From contig CAZABG010000075.1 of the NCBI GenBank assembly GCA_964483465.1, forward strand, positions 1 through 12,052: DNA of 12,052 nucleotides, given 5' to 3'. Shown here in pieces: positions 1-6,460 of the stretch; position 1 is the stretch's first letter, and each line of letters opens with the position of its first letter. This DNA is from CAZABG01 sp964483465. Its GTDB lineage: Bacteria; Chlamydiota; Chlamydiia; Chlamydiales; Parachlamydiaceae. A model generated the notes under the pieces. The model searched no databases. It was given only the letters and a program-made list of their open reading frames with translations, and was not told the origin of the DNA. The position numbers and the translations under genes were made by a program.

Positions 1-179
1 GCGATAACTGGCAGCTTGAATTAAACTATACGTTAAGCGATGGCAGAGAAGCGTCCTCGTTAAATCTATTTAATCTGAAAAACGCAGACCACTACGAATA
101 TTCTTCCATACATAGAGAAGTGGATGGGATCGTTCTCCCAAATATAGACCCTGTAAGCATTGTGAGGAAAAAATCATGA
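1..179 (+). CDS. C-terminal end of a probable NTF2/SnoaL-like protein (partial, cut by left edge)
   Basis: An open frame runs from the window edge (first full codon at base 3) to TGA at 177-179, giving the last 58 residues of a protein. The visible part contains DNWQLELNYTLSDGRE, then a segment with FNLKNADHYEYSS, then REVDGIVLPNIDPVSIVRKKS. A W..E...TL.DG turn, an aromatic strand, and a closing R.VDG..LP...PV..VRK pattern are what I associate with the ends of SnoaL/DUF4440-type NTF2-like domains. This is pattern recognition, not a search. The stop overlaps the start of the next gene (ATGA, 176-179), which argues that the frame is genuinely coding and that the two genes are translationally coupled. 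The start and N-terminal domains lie outside the window, so substrate and localisation cannot be judged. Confidence 0.6.
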   Translation, partial: DNWQLELNYTLSDGREASSLNLFNLKNADHYEYSSIHREVDGIVLPNIDPVSIVRKKS

Positions 180-1153
180 AAAAGACGTTAATTCTGATTA
201 TCCTTTCTGTATTATGCTTAGAGGCCCGGGGCGGAGGCGGCGGTCATGGTGGAGGCGGCGGACGCGGAGACGGTGGTGGTCGCGGAGACGGTGGCGGTGC
301 TCGTGGTGGGGGAGCGGGTAGATCTATTGATAGAACGCCTTCAATGAGCAGATCGGCTCCTCCTGTATCGGTTCAAGGCAGACGCCCGGTTGATGCGTCA
401 AGAACTCAAGCCAATGTAAATCGTTCTGTCCAACCCGCAATGAACCGTCCGAGAAACGCGACCTTTCAAGCTCAAGCAAGAAGGCAAGCGACACCTGAAC
501 AAACCGCTCAATTTAGAAATGCCTGGAATAATTCACGCTCAAATTACGTGAGAAATGTAGATGGGGAAAGATCGGCATTCTATAACCGCCATCCAGGTTA
601 TAATAACTGGTTTAGCGGCGATTTTTACAACCGTTATGACCGTCATCCTGCCTACTGGAATGCGAGGGCGGATTACTGGAGGCGTAACGCGTGGGGAGAT
701 TATAACTCCTGGCTAGGCTACGGTTGGAGTAGTCCCTATTATTACGATGATTCAGATGGCTTATACTACAGCTATGATAACTATCAAACCGATACATCAG
801 CCGTATCCGCTCCCACATATATTCCTCAGCCGAATGAGTGGTATCCCCTTGGAATATTTGCTTTAAGCTCAAGCCCTGAAACTTCCTCCACTTCTAATTT
901 TGTCTATCAGCTAGCCGTTAATAAGCAGGGCGAAGTAGACGGAACGTTATATAATACCTCTACGAATCTCGTATATGATATTGAGGGATCCTTAAATAAA
1001 GAGACTCAAATCGTGTCTTTTAGGGTAGCGAACGATACGGCTCCTGTAATGAGCACAGGCCTTTTTAATCTGACTCAAGATCAAACTCAAATACTCGTGC
1101 AGTTTGTGAATGGTTCAGAGCAGACATGGACATTAACCCGGCTAAATCAGTAG
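176..1153 (+). CDS. Exported Gly-rich, Tyr/Trp-rich protein with mu-protocadherin-like C-terminal domain
   Basis: Function is unknown. The start is supported by GAGGA at 164-168, eight bases before ATG, and by ATGA overlap with the preceding frame. Residues 1-17 form a Sec-type signal peptide (KK, then a hydrophobic stretch). Cys14 has Leu at -1, so it is not a canonical lipobox. Residues 18-49 are a Gly/Arg low-complexity tract containing two RGD triplets (30-32, 36-38). Residues 50-120 are Arg/Pro/Gln-rich and probably disordered. About 125-205 is rich in Tyr, Trp and Asn with NRHPGY/DRHPAY-type motifs. The last ~100 residues, starting near EWYPLGIFAL, look like a beta-rich domain with VNKQGEVDG, DIEGSLNKETQ and QTWTLTRL. 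I have seen this architecture in proteins labelled mu-protocadherin-like in Planctomycetes and related bacteria. An envelope or surface role is inferred. The gene probably shares a transcript with the upstream NTF2-like gene. Confidence 0.85.
   Translation: MKKTLILIILSVLCLEARGGGGGHGGGGGRGDGGGRGDGGGARGGGAGRSIDRTPSMSRSAPPVSVQGRRPVDASRTQANVNRSVQPAMNRPRNATFQAQARRQATPEQTAQFRNAWNNSRSNYVRNVDGERSAFYNRHPGYNNWFSGDFYNRYDRHPAYWNARADYWRRNAWGDYNSWLGYGWSSPYYYDDSDGLYYSYDNYQTDTSAVSAPTYIPQPNEWYPLGIFALSSSPETSSTSNFVYQLAVNKQGEVDGTLYNTSTNLVYDIEGSLNKETQIVSFRVANDTAPVMSTGLFNLTQDQTQILVQFVNGSEQTWTLTRLNQ
263..298 (+). repeat. Two tandem 18-bp units encoding RGDGGG
   Basis: Bases 263-280 and 281-298 are adjacent 18-base copies that differ at one base (a wobble position). 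They encode RGDGGG twice within the glycine-rich tract of the exported protein. The surrounding bases (about 230-315) are also GGN-rich. The array is prone to length change by slippage or recombination in frame. Confidence 0.85.
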
Positions 1154-1342
1154 TTATCAATTTCGCTTGTTCTGCGGCTGGGTGTCAATCGGACTAGGCG
1201 GTCTCGTCATATATTCCAAAATTATAATTAGAGAAATATTTCATTGTAATGTCGTTGGTTTTTGACAAGGTTTGATTAAGCATAAATTGTATTCATCTCA
1301 AAGGTTAGAAGGTGTTAAAATTGCTGCCTTATTGGAGTTCAT
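1154..1342 (+). promoter_or_regulatory. Intergenic region with candidate promoter for the GNAT-ADH pair
   Basis: No gene is visible in this 189-base gap. A perfect TTGACA lies at 1262-1267, followed after 15 bases by TAAATT at 1283-1288. The spacer is shorter than the sigma70 optimum of 17, so the -10 assignment is uncertain. A GGAG at 1334-1337 stands six bases before the ATG at 1343 and is a good Shine-Dalgarno. I saw no convincing hairpin terminator for the upstream gene here. Confidence 0.4.
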
Positions 1343-1819
1343 ATGACTGTTACTTATCTACCTTTCGAAAATTGTTCTACAGCGGTGCAAGCCTCTGCAA
1401 ATGCTTATGTTATTACCTGTTTTTATGGCAATTACGACGCAAATAATATTACCGTGGCCGCAATTAATGAAAAGGTTATCGGCATACTGGTTTATGGCGA
1501 GCCCTCGCCCTATTATAAATCTATCGCAGGAAATGCTTCCGTTTATCTTTTACATTTAAAAGTGAATGAAGAGTTTCGAAGAAAAGGAATTGCGACCTCT
1601 CTTGTCAATGAAACATTAATGCGTCTTCATAATTTAAACCTATTTGTAGAAGTCAAGATGCCAAAAGAAGGGATTCCGGATATCTGCCGCTTTATCAAGA
1701 GTTTAAAAAATGTTAGGGAGCTTTTGCCCTATTCACTCGAAAAAGAAACGTATATGAGGTATATCATAAAACATGCGAGCGATGGTGTTGGAGGAGGCGG
1801 GAAAACCGCTAATCCTTAA
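1343..1819 (+). CDS. GNAT-family N-acetyltransferase
   Basis: This is predicted to transfer an acetyl group from acetyl-CoA to an unidentified amine. The fold signature is a beta strand (VYLLHLKVNEEF, about residues 67-78) followed by RRKGIATSL (79-87), which matches the pyrophosphate-binding R/Q-x-x-G-x-G/A motif A, and then an amphipathic helix. The length of 158 aa is usual for single-domain GNATs. A GGAG six bases upstream supports the ATG. The last 15 or so codons overlap the next gene in another frame and encode a Gly-rich tail (DGVGGGGK) that is probably not part of the fold, whose natural end seems to be near residue 143. The overlap suggests co-transcription with the downstream dehydrogenase. 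Nothing in the sequence shows the substrate; small-molecule or peptide acetylation are both open. Confidence 0.85.
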   Translation: MTVTYLPFENCSTAVQASANAYVITCFYGNYDANNITVAAINEKVIGILVYGEPSPYYKSIAGNASVYLLHLKVNEEFRRKGIATSLVNETLMRLHNLNLFVEVKMPKEGIPDICRFIKSLKNVRELLPYSLEKETYMRYIIKHASDGVGGGGKTANP

Positions 1820-2750
1820 GAATGTTCCTAAACCTTTCCCTAGCCCGAAAGATATCGTTGTTCGGGTAAAAGCCTGTGCGGTTTGCCGTACCGATCTTCA
1901 TATCATTGATGGCGAACTGAAAGCAAAACTTCCTCTTATACCTGGCCATCAGATTGTGGGGATTGTCGACTCGATCGGGGATGGGGTGAGCAAATATAAA
2001 CCGGGCGATAGTGTCGGACTTCCTTGGCTCGGAGGCACGTGTCACGAATGCGAATACTGTTTAAGCAATCGGGAAAATCTATGTGATAAAGCGCAATTTA
2101 CGGGGTTTTCGCGTGATGGGGGATTCGCCGAGTATTGCCTTGCCCATGAAGACTACGCTCTTCCACTTGATCCTTCTTTTAAGCCGTTTCAAGCGCCTTT
2201 ACTTTGCGCAGGGCTTATCGGTTATCGCGCCTTCCGAAAACTTGGCGATGTTCAAAAAATTGGGTTTTATGGATTTGGATCTTCCGCTCACATATTGATT
2301 CAGGTGGCTCTTGCGCAAAATAAGGATATCTATGTCTTTACAAGGGAGGGAGATGTTGAGACGCAGTCCTTTGCCAAATCGCTAGGCGCCGTTTGGGCTG
2401 GAGGTTCTAATGAATTGCCGCCAGAATCACTTGACGCAGCAATTATTTTTGCCCCTGTGGGAGAGTTATATCCGGAAGCTCTGAAAGCCCTTAAAAAAGG
2501 GGGGACGGTTATAAGCGCAGGGATACATATGAGCGATATTCCCTCTTTTCCCTATAGCCTTCTTTGGGAGGAAAGAGCCATGACTTCCGTCGCGAACCTA
2601 ACCCGTCAAGATGGTCGCGACTTTCTCGAATTAATCAAAAAAATCCCTATAAATCTAACTGTCACCACCTTCGACCTGGAACAGGCAAATGATGCGATCG
2701 AAGCTATCCGTAATGGCGACATCGAAGGATCAGCGGTACTAACTATTTAG
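1773..2750 (+). CDS. Zinc-dependent alcohol dehydrogenase (MDR superfamily)
   Basis: This is a cytosolic NAD(P)-dependent oxidoreductase that would interconvert alcohols and aldehydes or ketones; the true substrate is unknown. The N-terminal GroES-like domain carries the catalytic zinc ligands Cys38 (CAVCRTDLH), His59 (PGHQ) and Cys145 (LLCAGLIGYRAF). The structural zinc site is Cys90, Cys93, Cys96 and Cys104. The Rossmann domain has GFGSSA at 167-172. The residue after His59 is Gln instead of the Glu common in classical ADHs; I believe Gln occurs there in a subgroup of bacterial zinc ADHs, so this is not evidence of inactivity. Length (325 aa) fits the family. MRAMVLEE is a typical family N-terminus and fixes the start inside the end of the GNAT gene. 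TGAGGT at 1755-1760 is a weak, distant ribosome site, so translation may depend on coupling. Confidence 0.93.
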   Translation: MRAMVLEEAGKPLILKNVPKPFPSPKDIVVRVKACAVCRTDLHIIDGELKAKLPLIPGHQIVGIVDSIGDGVSKYKPGDSVGLPWLGGTCHECEYCLSNRENLCDKAQFTGFSRDGGFAEYCLAHEDYALPLDPSFKPFQAPLLCAGLIGYRAFRKLGDVQKIGFYGFGSSAHILIQVALAQNKDIYVFTREGDVETQSFAKSLGAVWAGGSNELPPESLDAAIIFAPVGELYPEALKALKKGGTVISAGIHMSDIPSFPYSLLWEERAMTSVANLTRQDGRDFLELIKKIPINLTVTTFDLEQANDAIEAIRNGDIEGSAVLTI

Positions 2751-2785
2751 GAAGGATGAAGGCAGAAGGCGGAAGGATGAATAGC
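2751..2785 (+). repeat. Heptanucleotide tandem repeat (GAAGGNN)n
   Basis: Immediately after the ADH stop codon (TAG, 2748-2750) come four 7-base units: GAAGGAT (2751-2757), GAAGGCA (2758-2764), GAAGGCG (2765-2771) and GAAGGAT (2772-2778). A decayed fifth unit, GAATAGC, follows at 2779-2785. The period and the constant GAAGG core are directly visible. Such intergenic heptad arrays are known as dispersed families in some bacteria, for example the short tandem repeats of cyanobacteria. Whether this one is dispersed cannot be seen from a single locus. Confidence 0.85.
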
Positions 2786-2793
2786 GACAGATT

Positions 2794-2876
2794 GGGCGCG
2801 CTATCGCGCGCTCGAAATTAAAAGCGCCGAAGGCGCCCGTTCTGCCGAAGTCAGCCTATTTATCCGCTGAAAGCGG
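2794..2876. repeat. Cluster of three GC-rich hairpins between ADH and TrpRS genes
   Basis: Hairpin 1 pairs GGGCGCGC (2794-2801) with GCGCGCTC (2806-2813) around a TATC loop: eight pairs, one of them G-U. Hairpin 2 pairs GCGCC (2824-2828) with GGCGC (2832-2836) around GAA. Hairpin 3 pairs CCGCT (2864-2868) with AGCGG (2872-2876) around GAA. GGGCGC at 2794-2799 can also pair with GCGCCC at 2833-2838, so alternative folds exist. No T-run follows any stem on either strand, so these are not standard intrinsic terminators. They could be a REP-like intergenic element or an mRNA-stabilising structure. Confidence 0.7.
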
Positions 2877-2924
2877 CACGATCTCTTCGCTAGAAATTCT
2901 ACAAATAGGTAAACTTGCTCACTT

Positions 2925-4172
2925 ATGGAAGAAAATACGAAAGTTACCCCGTGGGAAGTGACCTCCTCAACCGGAATCGATTATCTTAAGCTGATCAACC
3001 AGTTTGGATCGCAACCCATCGATCGAGCGCTTGTAAAGCGTTTTGAAAAAGTCACTAAAACGAAAGCCCATCCTTGGCTTAGGAGGGGCATATTTTTCTC
3101 CCATAAAGATTTAAATTTGATTTTGGATGCTTATGAGAGGGGAGAAGAGATCTACCTTTACACAGGAAGAGGGCCCAGCTCGGAATCGCTTCATTTAGGG
3201 CATATGGTTCCTTTTCTTTTTACAAAGTATCTTCAGGAAGCTTTTGACGCGATTGCCATCATCCAGATGACAGATGATGAAAAATACTATTTTAAAGATA
3301 ACCTTCCGCTTGAAGAAGCAAATAGGCTGACGCGCGAGAACGCAAAAGATATCATCGCCTGCGGCTTCAACCCAGATAAAACATGGATATTCTCTAATCT
3401 TGAAACCGTCGGCGGAGATTTTTACAAGAACATCGTACGGATCATGAAAGAGACTTCAGGCAATATGATTCATGGGATTTATGGGCTTGATTTGAATAAT
3501 AGCGTGGGTCAAATCAGCTGGCCGTGCTTTCAGGCAGCGCCTGCCTTTAGCTCTTCTTTTCCAAATGTTTTTAAAGGCAAAGAAGTGATGTGCCTCGTCC
3601 CGATGGCTATCGATCAATACCCCTATTTTAGAATGGCGCGTGAAATTGGTCAGAAATTGGGCTACAAAAAACCGGCTACGATCCAATCCCGTTTCTTGCC
3701 GAGTTTAGAGCAAGCCCACGATAAGGCAAGCTCTACCGGCGATAAAGAAGTCATTTTTATGAATGATCCGCTTGATAAGGTAAGCAAGAAAGTGCGTGAA
3801 AAAGCCTTTTCAGGAGGGGGAATGACGAAGCAGGAGCATATCGAAAAAGGGGCAAACCTTCTTGTCGATGTGCCTTATCATTATCTCCTTTATTTTTTGA
3901 ATGACGATGAAGAGCTTAAAAGAACCGCGATCGAATACCGTGCGGGTCGCATGATGACGTCCGAAATCAAAAAGAAAGCGGTAGATGCGATTTGGGACGT
4001 TCTTCGCCCTCATCAAGAGGCAAGAGCGAAAATTACAGATAGTGTTTTAAAGCACTATATGAATCCTGAAAGAGAATTCGATCATTCAAGAAAACCCCGC
4101 GCTGATTTCGTTCAAGAAGAGTCGGCAAGAGAACTTGGTTTTAACTTCGATCCATTTTTTCGGAACGTATGA
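2925..4172 (+). CDS. trpS: Tryptophanyl-tRNA synthetase, eukaryote/archaeal type
   Basis: This class I synthetase would charge tRNA-Trp with tryptophan in the cytoplasm using ATP. The 415-aa protein aligns by eye along most of its length with the catalytic core of eukaryotic cytosolic TrpRS, not with the shorter (~330-350 aa) bacterial form. Landmarks are WLRRGIFFSHKDLN (51-64), YLYTGRGPSSE (77-87), the HIGH-equivalent HLGH (90-93), IQMTDDEK (113-120), KDIIACGF (141-148), QAAPAFSSSFP (203-213), AIDQYPYFRM (228-237) and KAFSGG (293-298). Residues that bind tryptophan in the human enzyme (Tyr in YTGRG, Gln and Glu of IQMTDDEK, Gln of QAAP, Gln of AIDQ) all have counterparts here. The KMSKS loop reads KASST (267-271), against KMSAS in human. 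No WHEP domain is present. The start lacks a clear Shine-Dalgarno (only AGGT at 2907-2910). The gene is coupled by ATGA to the downstream SDR. It may be the sole TrpRS or a second copy. Confidence 0.93.
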   Translation: MEENTKVTPWEVTSSTGIDYLKLINQFGSQPIDRALVKRFEKVTKTKAHPWLRRGIFFSHKDLNLILDAYERGEEIYLYTGRGPSSESLHLGHMVPFLFTKYLQEAFDAIAIIQMTDDEKYYFKDNLPLEEANRLTRENAKDIIACGFNPDKTWIFSNLETVGGDFYKNIVRIMKETSGNMIHGIYGLDLNNSVGQISWPCFQAAPAFSSSFPNVFKGKEVMCLVPMAIDQYPYFRMAREIGQKLGYKKPATIQSRFLPSLEQAHDKASSTGDKEVIFMNDPLDKVSKKVREKAFSGGGMTKQEHIEKGANLLVDVPYHYLLYFLNDDEELKRTAIEYRAGRMMTSEIKKKAVDAIWDVLRPHQEARAKITDSVLKHYMNPEREFDHSRKPRADFVQEESARELGFNFDPFFRNV

Positions 4173-4975
4173 ACGTCGTTTTAATTACAGGGGCATCAAA
4201 AGGCATTGGATTTGCCACAGCGCGCCATTTGGCTAAGTCCGGATTTATTGTCTATGCCGGATGCAGGAGAAGAAATGCTGAGCTTGAAGCGTTCGTAAAA
4301 GATATTAAAACTCTTAAATTTATAATTCTTGATGTCACGGAACAAGCCTCTGTCGATCGCGCGATAAATCGTATATTATCCGAGACAAATAGAATAGATG
4401 TTCTGATTAATAACGCAGGGATTGGTGTTTACGGTCCGACAGAGCTGCATACGATTGATGAAATACGGCGTATTTTCGAGACGAATCTTTTCGGCGCAAT
4501 TAGAATGAATCAAGCGGTGATTCCTATCATGCGTGAACAAAAACGGGGAAAAATCATCAACATTAGTAGTGTTGCAGGTCTTTTTCCTTCCTTTAATCTA
4601 CCTGTTTATTCCGCAAGTAAAGCGGGACTTGAAATGATAGGAGCCGTTGATAGGGCAGAACTTGCAAAGTGGAATATTCGTGTCTACATGATACAGCCGG
4701 GCCCTGTTATGACTCAGTTAGAAAGCAATACACCCAACGCTTGCCGCTCTGTATCTAACAATCCCTACCCCAATTTGGAGAAACGGCACGAAGCGTGGAA
4801 AGCATTGATGGATAAAGGGCAAAATGCCCTGCATGTGGCGGAGCTTATTCGATCTGTAATAGTTGACGCGGCGCCTTTATGGAATCCATCTTCCGAGGAA
4901 GTAGCTGATAAAATTAAGATGCAATATGTCGATCCTACCGGAATGAAACGAGTGCCGTTAATTTCTAAGCTTTAA
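4169..4975 (+). CDS. Classical short-chain dehydrogenase/reductase (SDR)
   Basis: This is an NAD(P)-dependent oxidoreductase of unknown substrate. The classical SDR motifs are complete: cofactor glycine motif TGASKGIG (7-14), LDV (54-56), NNAG (81-84), the helix Asn in ETNLFGA (Asn106), the catalytic Ser in NISSVAG (Ser134), YSASK (Tyr147, Lys151) and QPGPV (176-180). Arg residues just after strand 2 (GCRRRN, 31-36) and Lys11 in the glycine loop suggest a preference for NADP(H), by family rule. The length of 268 aa is normal. The overall look is of the 17-beta-HSD/retinol-dehydrogenase-like branch, but substrate cannot be read from sequence. ATG overlaps the TrpRS stop (4169-4172), so it is probably co-translated with trpS. 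Its last 18 bases overlap the last 18 of the opposing solenoid gene. Confidence 0.93.
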   Translation: MNVVLITGASKGIGFATARHLAKSGFIVYAGCRRRNAELEAFVKDIKTLKFIILDVTEQASVDRAINRILSETNRIDVLINNAGIGVYGPTELHTIDEIRRIFETNLFGAIRMNQAVIPIMREQKRGKIINISSVAGLFPSFNLPVYSASKAGLEMIGAVDRAELAKWNIRVYMIQPGPVMTQLESNTPNACRSVSNNPYPNLEKRHEAWKALMDKGQNALHVAELIRSVIVDAAPLWNPSSEEVADKIKMQYVDPTGMKRVPLISKL

Positions 4976-6460
4976 TTTAAGGAAGGCTTCAAGATCTTTC
5001 TTGCGAGTGGTTAATTCTTTTAGGATTAAATCGATTTTTTCAAATTTATCGTTGCTTATGAGATAAACTCCCATCCGATAAATTTCATGCTCTACATCCA
5101 ATCCCGGAAGCTGATTTTTAACGATGTTAATTGCAATGTGAATGTCGCCTGAATTTAAAAAGGGGATTAAAATAGCGCCTATAATCTTATTTAGCTCTTC
5201 AAGACTTCTTGCAAGCCTTGAAATCTGTGAGAACAATTCTATACGATGCTGATGCGAAGTTAATAATGAAAAAATCTCAATAGATCTTTCGATCTTACTG
5301 CTTAAATAGAGATAGGCAATTCTTAGTTTGAGGTCATCTCTCATTCTAAATTGAGGAAAGATCTCCTTTATCAAGTCAAATTTATCCTCTTTTACTAAAA
5401 AAACAATAACTTTTCTTAAAGCTTGTTCTTTTAAATCGGGATCGGTGATCTCTCTCGCAAAGTAATAGGCGTCTTGATAATTATTTAATGAAAGTAAAGT
5501 TGTAAAAGCTCTATATCTATACTTATCCGGTTCTTTCATTTGTCTAAGCGAAGCTAAAAGTTCGCCTAAGGGCTTTTTGTCTACTATATGTTGTACAATA
5601 GGGTCTGAAAAGGTTGCTTTGATTTCTAAATCAGGCTGTTTTCTTTTTTGCATCCTTTGAGCATCAAAGACAAGTTTTTGCAGCTCTATCGCTCTTTGAG
5701 GAATAGCTTTCATGACAAGATTCAAATGACTATATTTGCCGTCTGTAATTAACCTTTTGCCGAGCGAAAGCAAGAGGTCTTCTTTATTCAAATCATGGCA
5801 GCAATCAACGATTAAGCTAACAGCTTGCTCAATCTCTTCACGATAAAAATGAGCCATTATGAGGGTATTGACTAAATTGATTTTATCTTCAAAAGTTGAA
5901 GCTTTTTCGTAGAGATTTTGAAATAGGGACTTTCTATGAACAATTGAGCTATTTAAAAAGTAAAGTTGAACGGCTCTCGAAGGATTATTCTGATTCAAAT
6001 AAAAAAGCGCGCAGTTTAACTTGCAAAGATCGGCACGAACCCTATGTAAAATGCCAAATCCTTCTACTAGATTGTCAAAATCATCTACTGCCGCAAGCCT
6101 TAATGCGATGAATTCAAAAAGCTCCATTTTTATGAAGAGATCTTGTACGTCTTTAATAAACTCGTAAGCGCGAGCAGGGCAGTCAATTAATACACTGACG
6201 GCGACTTTTCGATAATGATCTGCCAAGGGACCTATAATGATGCTTCTTGCTTCATTTATATCATAAGGTCCTTGAAGGTAGGCTTTAAGATAGTGCGTGA
6301 ATGGGTCGTTTTCTACGTTAGGCCGGGAGGGGATTCTAGAGGAGGCCGTCTGTACTTTTTCTTGAGTACTAAGATTCAAAGGAGGGGGAAGAGTCGCGGG
6401 AAAGCCCCGTGGTAAAACGGGGCTTCCTTTGGGAGTTAATGCAGAAGGAGGGCATTCCAT
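4958..6460 (-). CDS. Alpha-solenoid repeat protein, 500 aa (family member 6, operon-distal)
   Basis: Function is unknown. I place the start at ATG 6460-6458, which shares one base with the TGA of the upstream gene (TGATG). The frame is also open one codon earlier, at TTG 6463. Residues 1-50 are Pro/Ser-rich and probably disordered. The rest is predicted helical hairpins. Two stretches align as copies of a ~68-residue unit: 194-263 (LIMAHFYREEIEQAVSLIV ... LNLVMKAIPQRAIELQKLV) and 426-495 (LIPFLNSGDIHIAINIVKN ... IDLILKELTTRKKDLEAFL). A third, looser copy lies at about 344-412. The segment AYYFAREI (331-338) resembles AYLFAKEI in the 330-aa paralogue. There is no signal peptide, membrane span or catalytic motif. 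It is the last gene of the - strand cluster and ends inside the end of the opposing SDR gene. A protein-binding scaffold or effector role is inferred only. Confidence 0.85.
   Translation of the reverse strand: MECPPSALTPKGSPVLPRGFPATLPPPLNLSTQEKVQTASSRIPSRPNVENDPFTHYLKAYLQGPYDINEARSIIIGPLADHYRKVAVSVLIDCPARAYEFIKDVQDLFIKMELFEFIALRLAAVDDFDNLVEGFGILHRVRADLCKLNCALFYLNQNNPSRAVQLYFLNSSIVHRKSLFQNLYEKASTFEDKINLVNTLIMAHFYREEIEQAVSLIVDCCHDLNKEDLLLSLGKRLITDGKYSHLNLVMKAIPQRAIELQKLVFDAQRMQKRKQPDLEIKATFSDPIVQHIVDKKPLGELLASLRQMKEPDKYRYRAFTTLLSLNNYQDAYYFAREITDPDLKEQALRKVIVFLVKEDKFDLIKEIFPQFRMRDDLKLRIAYLYLSSKIERSIEIFSLLTSHQHRIELFSQISRLARSLEELNKIIGAILIPFLNSGDIHIAINIVKNQLPGLDVEHEIYRMGVYLISNDKFEKIDLILKELTTRKKDLEAFLKLKLRN

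Noticed and set aside
209..220. Lipobox at Cys14 of the exported Gly-rich protein
   Set aside because: The context is LSVLC with Leu at -1, not the Gly/Ala/Ser expected. A plain signal peptide cleaved near residue 17 is the safer call.
612..872. Open frame on the - strand inside the exported Gly-rich protein gene
   Set aside because: It lies fully within a well-supported + strand gene and its His/Ser/Arg-rich, low-complexity product is what an antisense frame of Tyr/Asn/Trp codons gives.
2751..2785. CRISPR-like array
   Set aside because: The repeat period is seven bases with no spacers; it is a simple tandem repeat.
2794..2836. Intrinsic terminator for the ADH gene
   Set aside because: The stems are strong but are followed by AAATTAAAA or CGTTC sequence, not a T-run, on either strand.
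2751..2924. T-box or trp-type attenuator upstream of TrpRS
   Set aside because: No T-box core sequence, no Trp-codon leader peptide and no terminator T-run were found. Only the hairpin cluster is supportable.
5896..6415. + strand open frames opposite the 500-aa solenoid gene
   Set aside because: Short, without ribosome sites, and opposite a repeat protein conserved with its neighbours.
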